DNA from: JBDZVM01 sp040255675
GTDB lineage: Bacteria > Actinomycetota > Actinomycetes > Acidothermales > Acidothermaceae
Direction of reading: 5' to 3'
DNA: 64,000 nt
Assembly: GCA_040255675.1 (NCBI GenBank)
Contig: JBDZVM010000015.1
Coordinates: 25,254-89,253, forward strand
Shown here piece after piece: positions 44,124 to 52,393 of this stretch. Under the pieces are notes generated by a model. That model did no database searches. It saw only the letters and a program-made list of their open reading frames with translations, and was not told where the DNA came from. The position numbers were made by a program, and so were the translations under genes. The stretch's first letter is position 1. Each line of letters starts with the position of its first letter.

Positions 44124-44975
44124 GTGGACAGCTTCATCCTTACGCTGTCTTGCCCCGATCGGCTCGGCATCGTGCACGCGGTCACCGGTTTCCTCTCCGA
44201 ACACGGCTGCAACATCGTCGACAGCCACCAATTCGGCGATCGCGACACCGGCCGGTTCTTCATGCGGGTGCACGTCGAACGAACTGACGCCGAAAACGGG
44301 CTCGAGTCGTTGCGCGCCGAATTCGCGCCGGTCTCGGCGCGCTTCGCGATGGACTGGGCTATTCACGACGCCGAGGCCCGCCCGCGAGTGGTCATCATGG
44401 TTTCGAAGCAGGGCCACTGCTTGAACGATCTGCTGTACCGGTGGCGTATCGGAGCGTTGCCCGCCGAGATCGTTGCCATCGTGAGTAACCATCGCGAGTT
44501 CGAGTCGCTCGCGCGCTCGTACGACATCCCGTTTCACCACATCCCGGTCACCCGCGAGACAAAAGCGGACGCCGAGGCAAAACTCCTCTCCCTTGTCGAT
44601 GAACACGGCATCGAACTGATAATCCTCGCTCGCTACATGCAGATCTTGAGCGATGCGGTTTGCGATCGCCTGCCGGGCCGCATCATCAATATTCACCACT
44701 CGTTCTTGCCGAGCTTCAAGGGCGCGCGACCTTACCGGCAGGCGTACCAGCGCGGCGTGAAATTGATCGGCGCCACGGCGCATTACGTGACGGCGAACCT
44801 CGACGAAGGCCCGATCATCGAGCAGGAAGTCGCTCGCGTCGACCACGGTGACGGCGTAGACCAGTTGGCCGCGATCGGCCGCGACCTCGAATGTCTCGCG
44901 CTCGCGCGCGCCGTCCGCTGGCATCTCGAACATCGAGTTCTGCTCGACGGTCACAAGACAATCGTTTTTCGCTGA
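44124..44975 (+). CDS. purU: Formyltetrahydrofolate deformylase
   Basis: The 283-residue protein has an N-terminal ACT domain (FILTLSCPDRLGIVHAVTGF) and a C-terminal formyltransferase-fold domain. The latter contains INIHHSFLPSFKGARPY with the catalytic Asn/His and the Asp in TANLDEGPIIEQEV. It hydrolyses 10-formyl-THF to formate and THF, balancing one-carbon units. The GTG at 44124 has GGAGGAG upstream. It is divergent from the ParB-fold-like gene and is followed by a 148-base space before the DUF4389 gene. Confidence 0.94.
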   Translation: MDSFILTLSCPDRLGIVHAVTGFLSEHGCNIVDSHQFGDRDTGRFFMRVHVERTDAENGLESLRAEFAPVSARFAMDWAIHDAEARPRVVIMVSKQGHCLNDLLYRWRIGALPAEIVAIVSNHREFESLARSYDIPFHHIPVTRETKADAEAKLLSLVDEHGIELIILARYMQILSDAVCDRLPGRIINIHHSFLPSFKGARPYRQAYQRGVKLIGATAHYVTANLDEGPIIEQEVARVDHGDGVDQLAAIGRDLECLALARAVRWHLEHRVLLDGHKTIVFR

Positions 44976-45123
44976 CTCCCGCTGCCGCCGGACCTCTGAC
45001 CCTTCCTCTCAAGGCCTCCGTCACTCGAATTCGGCCGCGATGTCGGCAACGGTGGAGATTGCGGGGCGGCACGACGACCAAGACGCCTCCCCCCGATGGC
45101 ATCACGACACAGGGAGGCCGACG

Positions 45124-46656
45124 ATGTCAGTGACCTATCCCGCTCGCAGCTATCCAGCGCGGGTCGACGCTCGCTTAGATCCTGAGCTGTCACGTTGGCT
45201 ATGGCTGGTGAAATGGTTTCTTGCGATTCCGCACTACATCGTGCTGGCGTTCTTGTGGTTGGCATTTGTGGTCTTGAGCGTCGGCGCGTTTTTTTCGATC
45301 CTTTTCACCGGACGGTATCCGCGTTCGATCTTTGATTTCAACGTCGGCGTTTTGCGATGGTCGTGGCGAGTGTCGTATTACACCTACGGCGCGCTCGGCA
45401 CAGACCGCTACCCGCCGTTTACGCTCGCCGATGTTCCGGATTATCCGGCGCACTTCGACGTCGAATACCCAGAGAAGCTTTCTCGCGGGCTGGTGCTCGT
45501 GAAGTGGTGGCTGCTCGCGATTCCGCACTATGTGATCGTCGGATTATTTCTCGGCGGCGGCGCGTGGTTGACCTGGCAAACCGCCTCCGACCGGCTCACC
45601 TGGGGCGGCGGCGGGCTCATTACGATCCTCGTCTTGGTAGCCGCCGTCATTCTCGCGTTCACCGGCCGCTACCCGCAGGCGATGTTCGACCTGATTCTCG
45701 GCCTGAATCGGTGGGTGCTTCGGGTCGCCGCCTACGCGGGACTCATGCGAGACGAATACCCGCCGTTCCGGCTCGACATGGGCGGCGCGGAGGGCGGCAC
45801 GATGACACTGCCGGGCGGCACAATGACACCGCCGGGCGGCACGACGACACCGCCGGGCGGCGCCTCGATGTTTTCCGACGCTTCGACGATTTCTGGCACT
45901 GACGCTCCGGCGCCACCCACCTTGCCCTATGGCGAGCGGTTCGGGGCGCCTGGAGCCGAGCGTGCCGGCGTGCCGGCCCGCCGCCGCGGCTGGACGCCGT
46001 TGCGCATCGTCGGCGTCGTTACCGGTTCGCTGCTGGCGCTCGTGTCGGTCGGCCTTCTCAGCGCGGGCGGCACGGCACTGTGGCTCGACCAGCAGCGCGA
46101 TTCAGCGGGTTACGTCTCGATCAACACAGATACCTTTGCCAGCAAGGGTTACGCGATCGCCAGCGATCGGATTTCGATCGAAGGGCTCGGCGTCGACTGG
46201 GGAGACGCGAGCGGCATCGTTGGCAAGGTCCGGTTCGAGGCGACGTCGACGTCCGGCGCTCCAGTTTTCATCGGCGTGGCACCGGCGAGCGCGGCAGCGA
46301 GTTACCTCGACGGCGTGGCGCACACGACCTACCAAGACCTCGACGCGAACCTTGACAATCACGTCGACCATCTCGGCACGCCACCCAGCACGGCTCCGAC
46401 GAACTCGAACATCTGGACGGCGAAAGCGAGCGGCCCGGGCACGCAGACCTTGGTGTGGGAGCCCAGCAACGGCACGTGGACGATCGTCGCGATGAACGCC
46501 GATGGCAGCCAGAACGTCAGCATCAAGAACGAGACGTCGGCGCAACTTCCCGCGCTGCCGTGGATCGCGACCGGTCTGCTCGTCGCGGGCTTCGTCTTTC
46601 TGGTCGGCGGAGTGTTGCTGATCGTGCTTCCGATTCGACGAGTTTCCTTCGCCTGA
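45124..46656 (+). CDS. Membrane protein with two DUF4389 domains
   Basis: The 510-residue protein has two DUF4389 copies (about residues 20-110 and 115-220), each with a WLWLVKWFLAIPHYIVL-type helix pair and a GRYPR/GRYPQ loop. A Gly/Thr/Pro linker made of 7-residue repeats follows, then a third membrane segment, an extracytoplasmic beta-rich region and a final C-terminal membrane helix. The GGGAGG site six bases before the ATG fixes the start. DUF4389 proteins are conserved in actinobacteria and have no known role. The 3' end is followed by short tandem repeats and a hairpin. Confidence 0.8.
   Translation: MSVTYPARSYPARVDARLDPELSRWLWLVKWFLAIPHYIVLAFLWLAFVVLSVGAFFSILFTGRYPRSIFDFNVGVLRWSWRVSYYTYGALGTDRYPPFTLADVPDYPAHFDVEYPEKLSRGLVLVKWWLLAIPHYVIVGLFLGGGAWLTWQTASDRLTWGGGGLITILVLVAAVILAFTGRYPQAMFDLILGLNRWVLRVAAYAGLMRDEYPPFRLDMGGAEGGTMTLPGGTMTPPGGTTTPPGGASMFSDASTISGTDAPAPPTLPYGERFGAPGAERAGVPARRRGWTPLRIVGVVTGSLLALVSVGLLSAGGTALWLDQQRDSAGYVSINTDTFASKGYAIASDRISIEGLGVDWGDASGIVGKVRFEATSTSGAPVFIGVAPASAAASYLDGVAHTTYQDLDANLDNHVDHLGTPPSTAPTNSNIWTAKASGPGTQTLVWEPSNGTWTIVAMNADGSQNVSIKNETSAQLPALPWIATGLLVAGFVFLVGGVLLIVLPIRRVSFA
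45793..45855 (+). repeat. Three 21-bp in-frame repeats in the DUF4389 gene
   Basis: Units GGCGGCACGATGACACTGCC(G) at 45793-45813, 45814-45834 and 45835-45855 encode GGTMTLP, GGTMTPP and GGTTTPP. They lie in the linker after the second DUF4389 copy. Confidence 0.85.
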
Positions 46657-46661
46657 GCGCC

Positions 46662-46710
46662 AGCACGGGAACACGCGAGCATGGGAACACGCGACGCGAG
46701 CACGGGAACA
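46662..46710 (+). repeat. Imperfect short repeats after the DUF4389 stop
   Basis: AGCACGGGAACACGCG (46662), AGCATGGGAACACGCG (46678) and AGCACGGGAACA (46699) are near-identical copies that start six bases after the stop codon. Confidence 0.7.
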
Positions 46711-46717
46711 ACGCGGC

Positions 46718-46756
46718 CTCCCTCACGGTTGCGACGAACAGTCGACCGTGAGGGAG
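46718..46756 (+). promoter_or_regulatory. Stem-loop overlapping the ribosome site of the DsbA-family gene
   Basis: CTCCCTCACGGT (46718-46729) and ACCGTGAGGGAG (46745-46756) form a perfect 12-bp stem with a 15-base loop. The 3' arm contains the GAGGGAG ribosome site of the gene that starts at 46761, so the stem could hide it. It might instead be a terminator of the DUF4389 gene. Confidence 0.55.
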
Positions 46757-46760
46757 CGTC

Positions 46761-47459
46761 GTGCAGGTAGAGATCTGGTCCGACGTTGTGTGCCCCTGGT
46801 GCTATCTCGGAAAGCGCCGCTTCGAGTCGGCGCTGCGGCGTTTCGAACGTAGTGCCGACGTCGACGTCCGATGGCGCAGTTTCGAACTCGACCCTTCGGC
46901 ACCTCCGATTCGCGACGGCGACCCGGTGCGGCGGCTAGCCGACAAATACGGCATGTCGCGCGCGCAAGCCGAGGCAAACAACGAACGCTTGACGTCGCTT
47001 GCCGCCGCGGAGGGGCTCGAATACCACCTTGACCGCGTGCGTTCGGGTAACAGCTTCGACGCGCATCGGCTACTGCATCTCGCGGCCGAACGCGACATGC
47101 AAGATACGTTGCAAGAGCGCTTTTTCCGCGGCTATTTCACCGAAACCGAGGCGATCGGCGACCGTGAGACTCTTGTAAAACTTTCCGTCGACGTCGGCCT
47201 CGACGAAAACCAGGTGCGCGACGTCCTCGAGTCAGGGCGTTTCGGCGACGCTGTACGCGCCGACGAGCAACAGGCCGCGGCGTATGGGATTTCCGGCGTG
47301 CCGTTCTTCGTCATCGACGGCCGCTACGGCGTGTCGGGGGCGCAACCTGCCGACGTCCTGCTCGAAGCTTTGCGCCGCGCCGCGGCTGACGCGAATCCGC
47401 TGACGGTGATCGAGCCCGACGACGGCGTGAGCTGCACCGACGAAAGCTGCGACGTTTAG
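46761..47459 (+). CDS. FrnE-like DsbA-family oxidoreductase
   Basis: The 232-residue cytosolic thioredoxin-fold protein starts with QVEIWSDVVCPWCYLGKRRF, giving the CPWC active site and no signal peptide. It ends with GISGVPFFVIDGRYGVSGAQ (cis-Pro loop) and a short tail with a further CTDESC pair. FrnE-type proteins isomerise disulfides or 2-hydroxychromene-2-carboxylate and take part in stress tolerance; the true substrate is unknown. The start is GTG at 46761. Its ribosome site is inside a stem-loop. It is convergent with the TPR membrane-protein gene, with 26 bases between them. Confidence 0.88.
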   Translation: MQVEIWSDVVCPWCYLGKRRFESALRRFERSADVDVRWRSFELDPSAPPIRDGDPVRRLADKYGMSRAQAEANNERLTSLAAAEGLEYHLDRVRSGNSFDAHRLLHLAAERDMQDTLQERFFRGYFTETEAIGDRETLVKLSVDVGLDENQVRDVLESGRFGDAVRADEQQAAAYGISGVPFFVIDGRYGVSGAQPADVLLEALRRAAADANPLTVIEPDDGVSCTDESCDV

Positions 47460-47485
47460 TTCGCGCAGGCGCAGCCGTTGGTGCG

Positions 47486-48757
47486 TCAGCGGTTGCTGAC
47501 CCGACGCTGTTGCGGGTTCGCCCGGCGCGCGCCTCGGCGCCGCGTGCGAAGCAACACCGCGGTGCCCACGCCGAGCGCCACCAGTGTGACGCCGGCGGCA
47601 GCAACCCGGGCGCCGCCCCCACTGAGACCGACGAAGACGATGAACGCACCGAAAACCGTCGCGCTGACGGCGAAAGTAATCGGTACGAACCGGCTGTATA
47701 ACCGCCCCGGCGCAAGGGTCGGGAGTTTTCGCCGAAACTCGGCAGCGAGCGAAAAGCGCGCAATCACCGCGCCCACGAGGGCCATTCCGGCGAACAGCAT
47801 GCGCTTCTCGGCCGGGGCGAACACTCCGGCCACGAGCGAGGAGGCGGCCGCGATGTCAGCGGCGGTGGCGACGGCGACCAGCGGCTCCCTGAGCGTGCGC
47901 AACAAATGCCGCCGCACGGCGGGGCTCAGCCGGACGACGAAGAACGCGGCGAACACCGTCGGAATCGCGAGCAGCACGAGTGGCAAAACTTGCCTGGTGA
48001 GCCTGCTGTCTATCGCGTCGAATCGTTCGACGACGTAGACAACAAGTAACAAGAAGTACGACGTGCGAGCAAGGAATACGCGAAGCACGGCATCGAGCGC
48101 GTCGCGGTTGTGCTTGATCCGCGGGTCGGCGCGCACCGCGGTGGCGAAACCCGACGCCGCGGCGGCGAGACTCGCGGGCCGCAGCTGCCGGTCAAGATGC
48201 AGCCTGGCTAATCCCGCGTGCGCGGCGTCGTCTTGAGGGTCGATCGCGAGCGCCTTGCGGTAGAACGTCTCGGCGAGTTTCGTCTCGTCGTCCTTGGCGG
48301 CGACGCTGCCGGCCACCACCCACACGGTGGGCTCCAGCGGCGCGAGCTCGCGTGCCATTGCCGAGGCGTCTCGCGCTCTCTGCGTAAGGCCGAGTACCAA
48401 AGCCGCTTCGGCAACCCGCACGTGCGTCTGCCAGGCGAGCGGCGCCAACCGCTGACTCTCGTGGGCTTCGTCGAATGCCTCAGAACTTCGCTGCAGCGCC
48501 GACAAGGCGATGCTCGCCAGCCGATGCGGCCATTCGTCGTCCGGTGAAAGGCCGACGGCTCGGCGGGCGGCGTCGAGCGCACCTTCGTCGTCGTCGAGCC
48601 CGAGCTTGGCTTGCGCGAGCACACACCAAGCCTCGGCGTGATCGGGGTGCGAGGCGAGAACCTGGTGCGAGAGACGCACCGCCTCGTCGTAGCGGTGCAA
48701 GTCGCAGCACGCGCGAGCACGTTCGAGACCCGCGTGCGCGGTAGCGAGATCGCTCAC
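47486..48757 (-). CDS. TPR-repeat membrane protein
   Basis: The 423-residue protein has four or five tetratricopeptide repeats over the first 220 residues (for example AWCVLAQAKLGLDDDEGALDAARRAVGLSPDDEW). About five or six membrane segments follow (for example VLPLVLLAIPTVFAAFFVV), with a basic C-terminus. The GTG at 48757 overlaps the stop of the upstream AAA+ gene (GTGA). The TPR part probably binds a partner, the AAA+ protein being the obvious candidate (inference). No enzyme motif was seen. Confidence 0.75.
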   Translation of the reverse strand: MSDLATAHAGLERARACCDLHRYDEAVRLSHQVLASHPDHAEAWCVLAQAKLGLDDDEGALDAARRAVGLSPDDEWPHRLASIALSALQRSSEAFDEAHESQRLAPLAWQTHVRVAEAALVLGLTQRARDASAMARELAPLEPTVWVVAGSVAAKDDETKLAETFYRKALAIDPQDDAAHAGLARLHLDRQLRPASLAAAASGFATAVRADPRIKHNRDALDAVLRVFLARTSYFLLLVVYVVERFDAIDSRLTRQVLPLVLLAIPTVFAAFFVVRLSPAVRRHLLRTLREPLVAVATAADIAAASSLVAGVFAPAEKRMLFAGMALVGAVIARFSLAAEFRRKLPTLAPGRLYSRFVPITFAVSATVFGAFIVFVGLSGGGARVAAAGVTLVALGVGTAVLLRTRRRGARRANPQQRRVSNR

Positions 48758-49962
48758 CTGCGCCGCCGAAGGTAACGCAGCAGGTCGTCGTAGACGCCGC
48801 CCTCGTTGGCGAATTCGGCGACGTTGCGGGCGGTTTCGAGCCACGGCCCGATCGAAGGCCGGACGTCGCGCACCGCTGCCTCGACATCGGCTTGCCCGAT
48901 CATGCGCACGGTGCCAGTGCGAGCGGAGTCGAGAAGCGCTCGTTCGGCGGCGCTTTCGCAGACGTAGGCGAGATCGGCGCCGGAGTAGCCGTCGGTTTGC
49001 TTGGCGAGGCGCGCGGTGTCGATGCCGGCGATCGGCCGGTTGCGCAAGTGGTAACGCAATATCGCGTCACGAGCTGGTTCGTCGGGCGGCAGCACGAGCA
49101 CCATGCGGTCGAATCGCCCCGGACGACGAAGCGCGGTGTCGACGTCCCACGGATGGTTCGTCGCCCCGAGCACGTAGACGCCGTCGTTGCCGCCGGTCAT
49201 GCCGTCCATCTCGGTGAGCAATTGGTTGACGCTGCCTCGGCCAGCGCTGCCTCTGACCTGACTGCGTTTTTGACCGATCGCGTCGACCTCGTCGAGAAAG
49301 ACGACACACGGCGCGTTGGCCCGAGCCACCTCGAACAGCGCGTGGATGTTGCGTTCGCTGTTGCCGATGTACATGTCGAGAATGTCGGCCAGCGACACGG
49401 AAATGAACCGGGCGTCGATCTCGCCCGCGATGGCTCGCGCGATGAATGTTTTGCCGCAACCGGGCGGGCCGTACAACAACAAACCGCCGCGCAGCGACTT
49501 GCCGTAGAGCTTGAGCAGTTCAGGGTTGCGCAGCGGCGCCAGCACGGCGGCTTCGAGGCGTGCCTTCACTTCGGTCATGCCGCCGACGTCGGCGAGCCGC
49601 ACACCGGCGTTCTCGACGTCGAAGATGCCGTCAGCTGAATCCGAGGCGTCGGAGTCGACGTACATCGGGAGCGCGATGCCGTCGAGTTCGGCGTCGAGGC
49701 GGCGCAGCGTTTCTCGTTCGGGATCGTCGTCGACGGCGCGCGAGACCGGGCCTCGCGAGGTGGCGGCGGGGGCGCCCGAAATCAACGCCAATGCCGCCGC
49801 GTTGGCCGGTTCGCGCTGCAACACGGCGGCCGCCTGGCGTACCGCTTCGTCGCGGTCGCCGGCGCCCGCCAGCAGTTCGGCGTAGTGCAAGCGAAGCGGG
49901 ACGTCGTCGGGAGCGGCCTCGACGGCCGCGCGAAGGCTGCGCAGAAGATGATCGGATTCCAC
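48754..49962 (-). CDS. AAA+ ATPase with N-terminal TPR segment (Cdc48/FtsH-like ATPase domain)
   Basis: The product (402 residues) begins with a short TPR pair (LRLHYAELLAGAGDRDEAVRQ), a linker, and one AAA+ domain. Walker A is GPPGCGKTFIARAIAG, Walker B VVFLDEVDAIG, sensor 1 LGATNHPWD, and the arginine finger is ALRRPGRFDRMV. There is no protease domain or membrane segment. It would unfold or remodel a protein partner. GTG at 49962 is the likely start. It is coupled to the TPR membrane-protein gene by a four-base overlap, which suggests a two-component membrane remodelling unit. Confidence 0.82.
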   Translation of the reverse strand: MESDHLLRSLRAAVEAAPDDVPLRLHYAELLAGAGDRDEAVRQAAAVLQREPANAAALALISGAPAATSRGPVSRAVDDDPERETLRRLDAELDGIALPMYVDSDASDSADGIFDVENAGVRLADVGGMTEVKARLEAAVLAPLRNPELLKLYGKSLRGGLLLYGPPGCGKTFIARAIAGEIDARFISVSLADILDMYIGNSERNIHALFEVARANAPCVVFLDEVDAIGQKRSQVRGSAGRGSVNQLLTEMDGMTGGNDGVYVLGATNHPWDVDTALRRPGRFDRMVLVLPPDEPARDAILRYHLRNRPIAGIDTARLAKQTDGYSGADLAYVCESAAERALLDSARTGTVRMIGQADVEAAVRDVRPSIGPWLETARNVAEFANEGGVYDDLLRYLRRRR

Positions 49963-50136
49963 ACGTTCAAGTATCGGCCCTTCGCGACCTTGCCCGCAGC
50001 CGTTATCCACGCAGCGGTGTCGCCCCCGAGGGTTGACCAAAGTACAGCGCTGACGAAGGTACAGGCGGGTTAGGCACAACGGCACTACGTCATTCCGGGC
50101 AAAATCGGCGACTCTGGGATCGACGGGAGGTGCCCA

Positions 50137-51180
50137 ATGCCGAGGACGATTACACCCCCCAAAGACCCGCCGAGCGACTCCGAAACCTCTCTTTCGATCG
50201 ACCCGCGGGAGGTTCGCACGGTACTGAAAGCCGGCCATCTAGCGCCGTCCGTTCACAACACGCAACCGTGGCGTTTCGTGCTCGCCGAACACGGCATCGA
50301 GGTGCACGCCGACGACAACCGGCGACTTGCGGTCATCGACCCAGCCGGCAGGGCACTCGTGATGAGCTGCGGCGCGGCGATATTGAACATGCGGGTGCAG
50401 GCCGCAGCGCTCGGACGCCTGATGCGCGTCGAAATCCTTCCGGACGCCGCCGAGCCCGCCCATCTGGCAACGTTGTCGTTCGGCGCGCGCACCGGCGTCG
50501 AGTTCGCGGAAGCAAAGCTCGCGGAAGCAATTCATCGCCGTCACACGTACCGGCGTGGTTTCGGCCCCGGCGGAGTCTCGGGCGAGACCCTCGCCGCGTT
50601 GGCCGCGCAGGCGAGCCGCGAAGGCGCGAGGCTCGTGCGGCTCGACGAGCGCCGTCGCCGGGGTGCCGCGCGGCTTACCCGGGTCGCCGAGTTGGCACTC
50701 TCGGCAGATCCCGCCTATCGCCGCGAGATTCAACGCTGGACGACGGTGCGAAGCCTGCCAAAGGAAGGCGTTCCGTTGGCGGCGGCGGGCACCCGAGGCA
50801 CCAGCATCGACGAGCCGCCGCTTCGCGATTTCACGGTATCCAGGCCGTGGCTCGAACGAGTTGCGGAACACTATCCGCACGAAGAATGGCTGGTGATCGC
50901 GACGCTTGGCGACGTTCGCGAGAACTGGATTGCGGCGGGACAAGCGCTCGAGCGGGTGCTGCTGACGGCAACCGCCGCCGGACTCGGCGCCTCGTTCATA
51001 ACGCAGGCGCTAGAAGTCCCCCCGATTCGCGCGCAGTTGGCGAGCTATCTCGGGCTCGACGACGTGCCCCAGGTGCTCATCCGGATCGGGCCCGCGACGC
51101 CAAAACCGGCGACGGCACGTCGTCCGCTCGACCAGGTTGTCACCGTCGGGCCGGGTGTCGCGTCGCTTCTGCTGCGCTAA
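50137..51180 (+). CDS. Acg-type nitroreductase-fold protein
   Basis: The 347-residue protein has KAGHLAPSVHNTQPWRFVL at the start, the ALVMSCGAAILNMRVQAAALG segment, and GLGASFITQALEVPPIRAQL near the end. This layout belongs to the Acg (Rv2032) family, an FMN-binding nitroreductase fold with the active site closed off. In mycobacteria Acg is one of the most strongly induced dormancy (DosR) genes. GGGAGG precedes the ATG. It is tail to tail with a second Acg-type gene, four bases apart. Confidence 0.85.
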   Translation: MPRTITPPKDPPSDSETSLSIDPREVRTVLKAGHLAPSVHNTQPWRFVLAEHGIEVHADDNRRLAVIDPAGRALVMSCGAAILNMRVQAAALGRLMRVEILPDAAEPAHLATLSFGARTGVEFAEAKLAEAIHRRHTYRRGFGPGGVSGETLAALAAQASREGARLVRLDERRRRGAARLTRVAELALSADPAYRREIQRWTTVRSLPKEGVPLAAAGTRGTSIDEPPLRDFTVSRPWLERVAEHYPHEEWLVIATLGDVRENWIAAGQALERVLLTATAAGLGASFITQALEVPPIRAQLASYLGLDDVPQVLIRIGPATPKPATARRPLDQVVTVGPGVASLLLR

Positions 51181-51184
51181 TGAG

Positions 51185-52186
51185 CTACCGCCGCGAGCGC
51201 GGTCGCCGCATGAGGTCGTCGACCGCACGGCGCGGGGTCGCGGTTTCGGCCGCGCTGTAGCCCATCCGCAGAATCATTTGCGGGTACCCGGCAGAGGTGA
51301 CCAGGTCGCGGCGAATTTCGGGATAATCGAGCGGTTGGTTCAAAAACGACACTCCGAGACCGCGCGAACTAGCGGTAAGAAGCAGGCGCTGCAAGGCCTG
51401 ACCGGCATGCAACCACGCGACCCTGTCGTCTGACGCCGTGACGAGAATGGCCGTCCAAGGATCTGGCGCGTAACGTTCGACCTGCGGTGCGATACCTCGC
51501 GCCGCGCCGAAATCGCGCATCGGAGGAGCGCCCGTCGACGACAACGTGCCGAATGCCCGCATGGGGATTCCGTCGCCCCGCGAGGGTGCCCGCGTCGTCC
51601 ATTTGTAAAGGTCCGCTTCGTAAGCCGGGGTTTGCCCAAGTATGCCTTCGGCTAGCGCTATCAAGTCGAACAGCCAACCGCGTTGGGCGCGATTCACGGG
51701 AACGACGGCAGCGTTTTCGACATGCACGCACTGAGCAAGCTCGAACAGCACCGAACCCGGCACCGCACGGGGCACAAACGGACGCCGATGGGTGTGCCGA
51801 CGCCTGACGGCCGGGAAAAGCGCGGCGTCGTACGGGTTCGCCTTGCCGCGCTGGCCGAGCATGACGGTAGCCAGCGGGCCCGACGGTCCAGGGTTAAGCC
51901 GGACGTCGACTTCGCGGCCAAGATAGGCGGCGGCGACACGGAGGTTGAAAATCGCCGCGCCACAACTAATGACCATCTGACGACCCAAAGGATCGATAGA
52001 CGAGCGCAACACGCGGTTCTCGTCTTCAGACACCTCGATAGCGCTTCCGCTAATCTCGAAAACCCAAGGCTGCGTGTTCATGACGGACGGCGCCAACCCC
52101 GCTGCCCCCAGCAACACCTGACTTTCGGTTCGCGTAATCGGCGGAGAATCCGCTCGCCGGACGGCCTCCTGGCGCATCGTGGCCAT
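51185..52186 (-). CDS. Second Acg-type nitroreductase-fold protein
   Basis: The 333-residue protein shares the LLGAAGLAPSVMNTQPWVFEI, QMVISCGAAIFNLRVAAAYLG and GLGVSFLNQPLDYPEIRRDL blocks with the first Acg-type gene. The two share an ancestor but are clearly diverged. AAGGAG seven bases before the ATG at 52186 fixes the start. An inverted repeat next to that ribosome site and a DosR-like palindrome about 90-105 bases upstream lie in its 5' region. The function is probably FMN storage or a redox stress response, by analogy only. Confidence 0.85.
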   Translation of the reverse strand: MATMRQEAVRRADSPPITRTESQVLLGAAGLAPSVMNTQPWVFEISGSAIEVSEDENRVLRSSIDPLGRQMVISCGAAIFNLRVAAAYLGREVDVRLNPGPSGPLATVMLGQRGKANPYDAALFPAVRRRHTHRRPFVPRAVPGSVLFELAQCVHVENAAVVPVNRAQRGWLFDLIALAEGILGQTPAYEADLYKWTTRAPSRGDGIPMRAFGTLSSTGAPPMRDFGAARGIAPQVERYAPDPWTAILVTASDDRVAWLHAGQALQRLLLTASSRGLGVSFLNQPLDYPEIRRDLVTSAGYPQMILRMGYSAAETATPRRAVDDLMRRPRSRR

Positions 52187-52198
52187 CGTCGACTCCTT

Positions 52199-52229
52199 GC
52201 TGCTAAGCCTAAGTACCGCTCTTAGCAGC
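52199..52229. promoter_or_regulatory. Inverted repeat in the leader of the second Acg-type gene
   Basis: GCTGCTAAG (52199-52207) and CTTAGCAGC (52221-52229) form a perfect 9-bp dyad with a 13-base spacer. It abuts the AAGGAG ribosome site on the minus strand. It may be an operator or an RNA stem that affects initiation. Confidence 0.5.
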
Positions 52230-52276
52230 TTGCGCGCCACGACATTGCGGTCCGCAGTGCCGTAGGTCGTCAGTTC

Positions 52277-52292
52277 AGGGAACAACGTCCCT
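52277..52292. promoter_or_regulatory. DosR-like palindrome upstream of the second Acg-type gene
   Basis: AGGGAACAACGTCCCT has perfect AGGGA/TCCCT arms and shares the GGGAC...TCCC core of the mycobacterial DosR box, but only about 13 of 20 consensus positions match. It lies 91-106 bases upstream of the gene. Confidence 0.35.
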
Positions 52293-52318
52293 AGCGGGAC
52301 GCTCGTCCGTCATGGCGG

Positions 52319-52393
52319 AGGGCTTATGGGTCAGCGCGCGACAGCGCTTATGGGTCACGGCGCGGCAGCGCTTATGGGTCACCGCGCGACATG
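52319..52393. repeat. 24-bp tandem repeat over the stop codon of the GerMN gene
   Basis: Three copies of a 24-bp unit (CTTATGGGTCA plus a GCGCGACAGCG-like part) start at about 52323, 52347 and 52371. Read on the minus strand, each copy contains the gene's own final codons and TGA stop (VAR-stop, AAP-stop, VAR-stop) in the same frame. The first copy is the real end of the gene at 52379. Confidence 0.9.
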
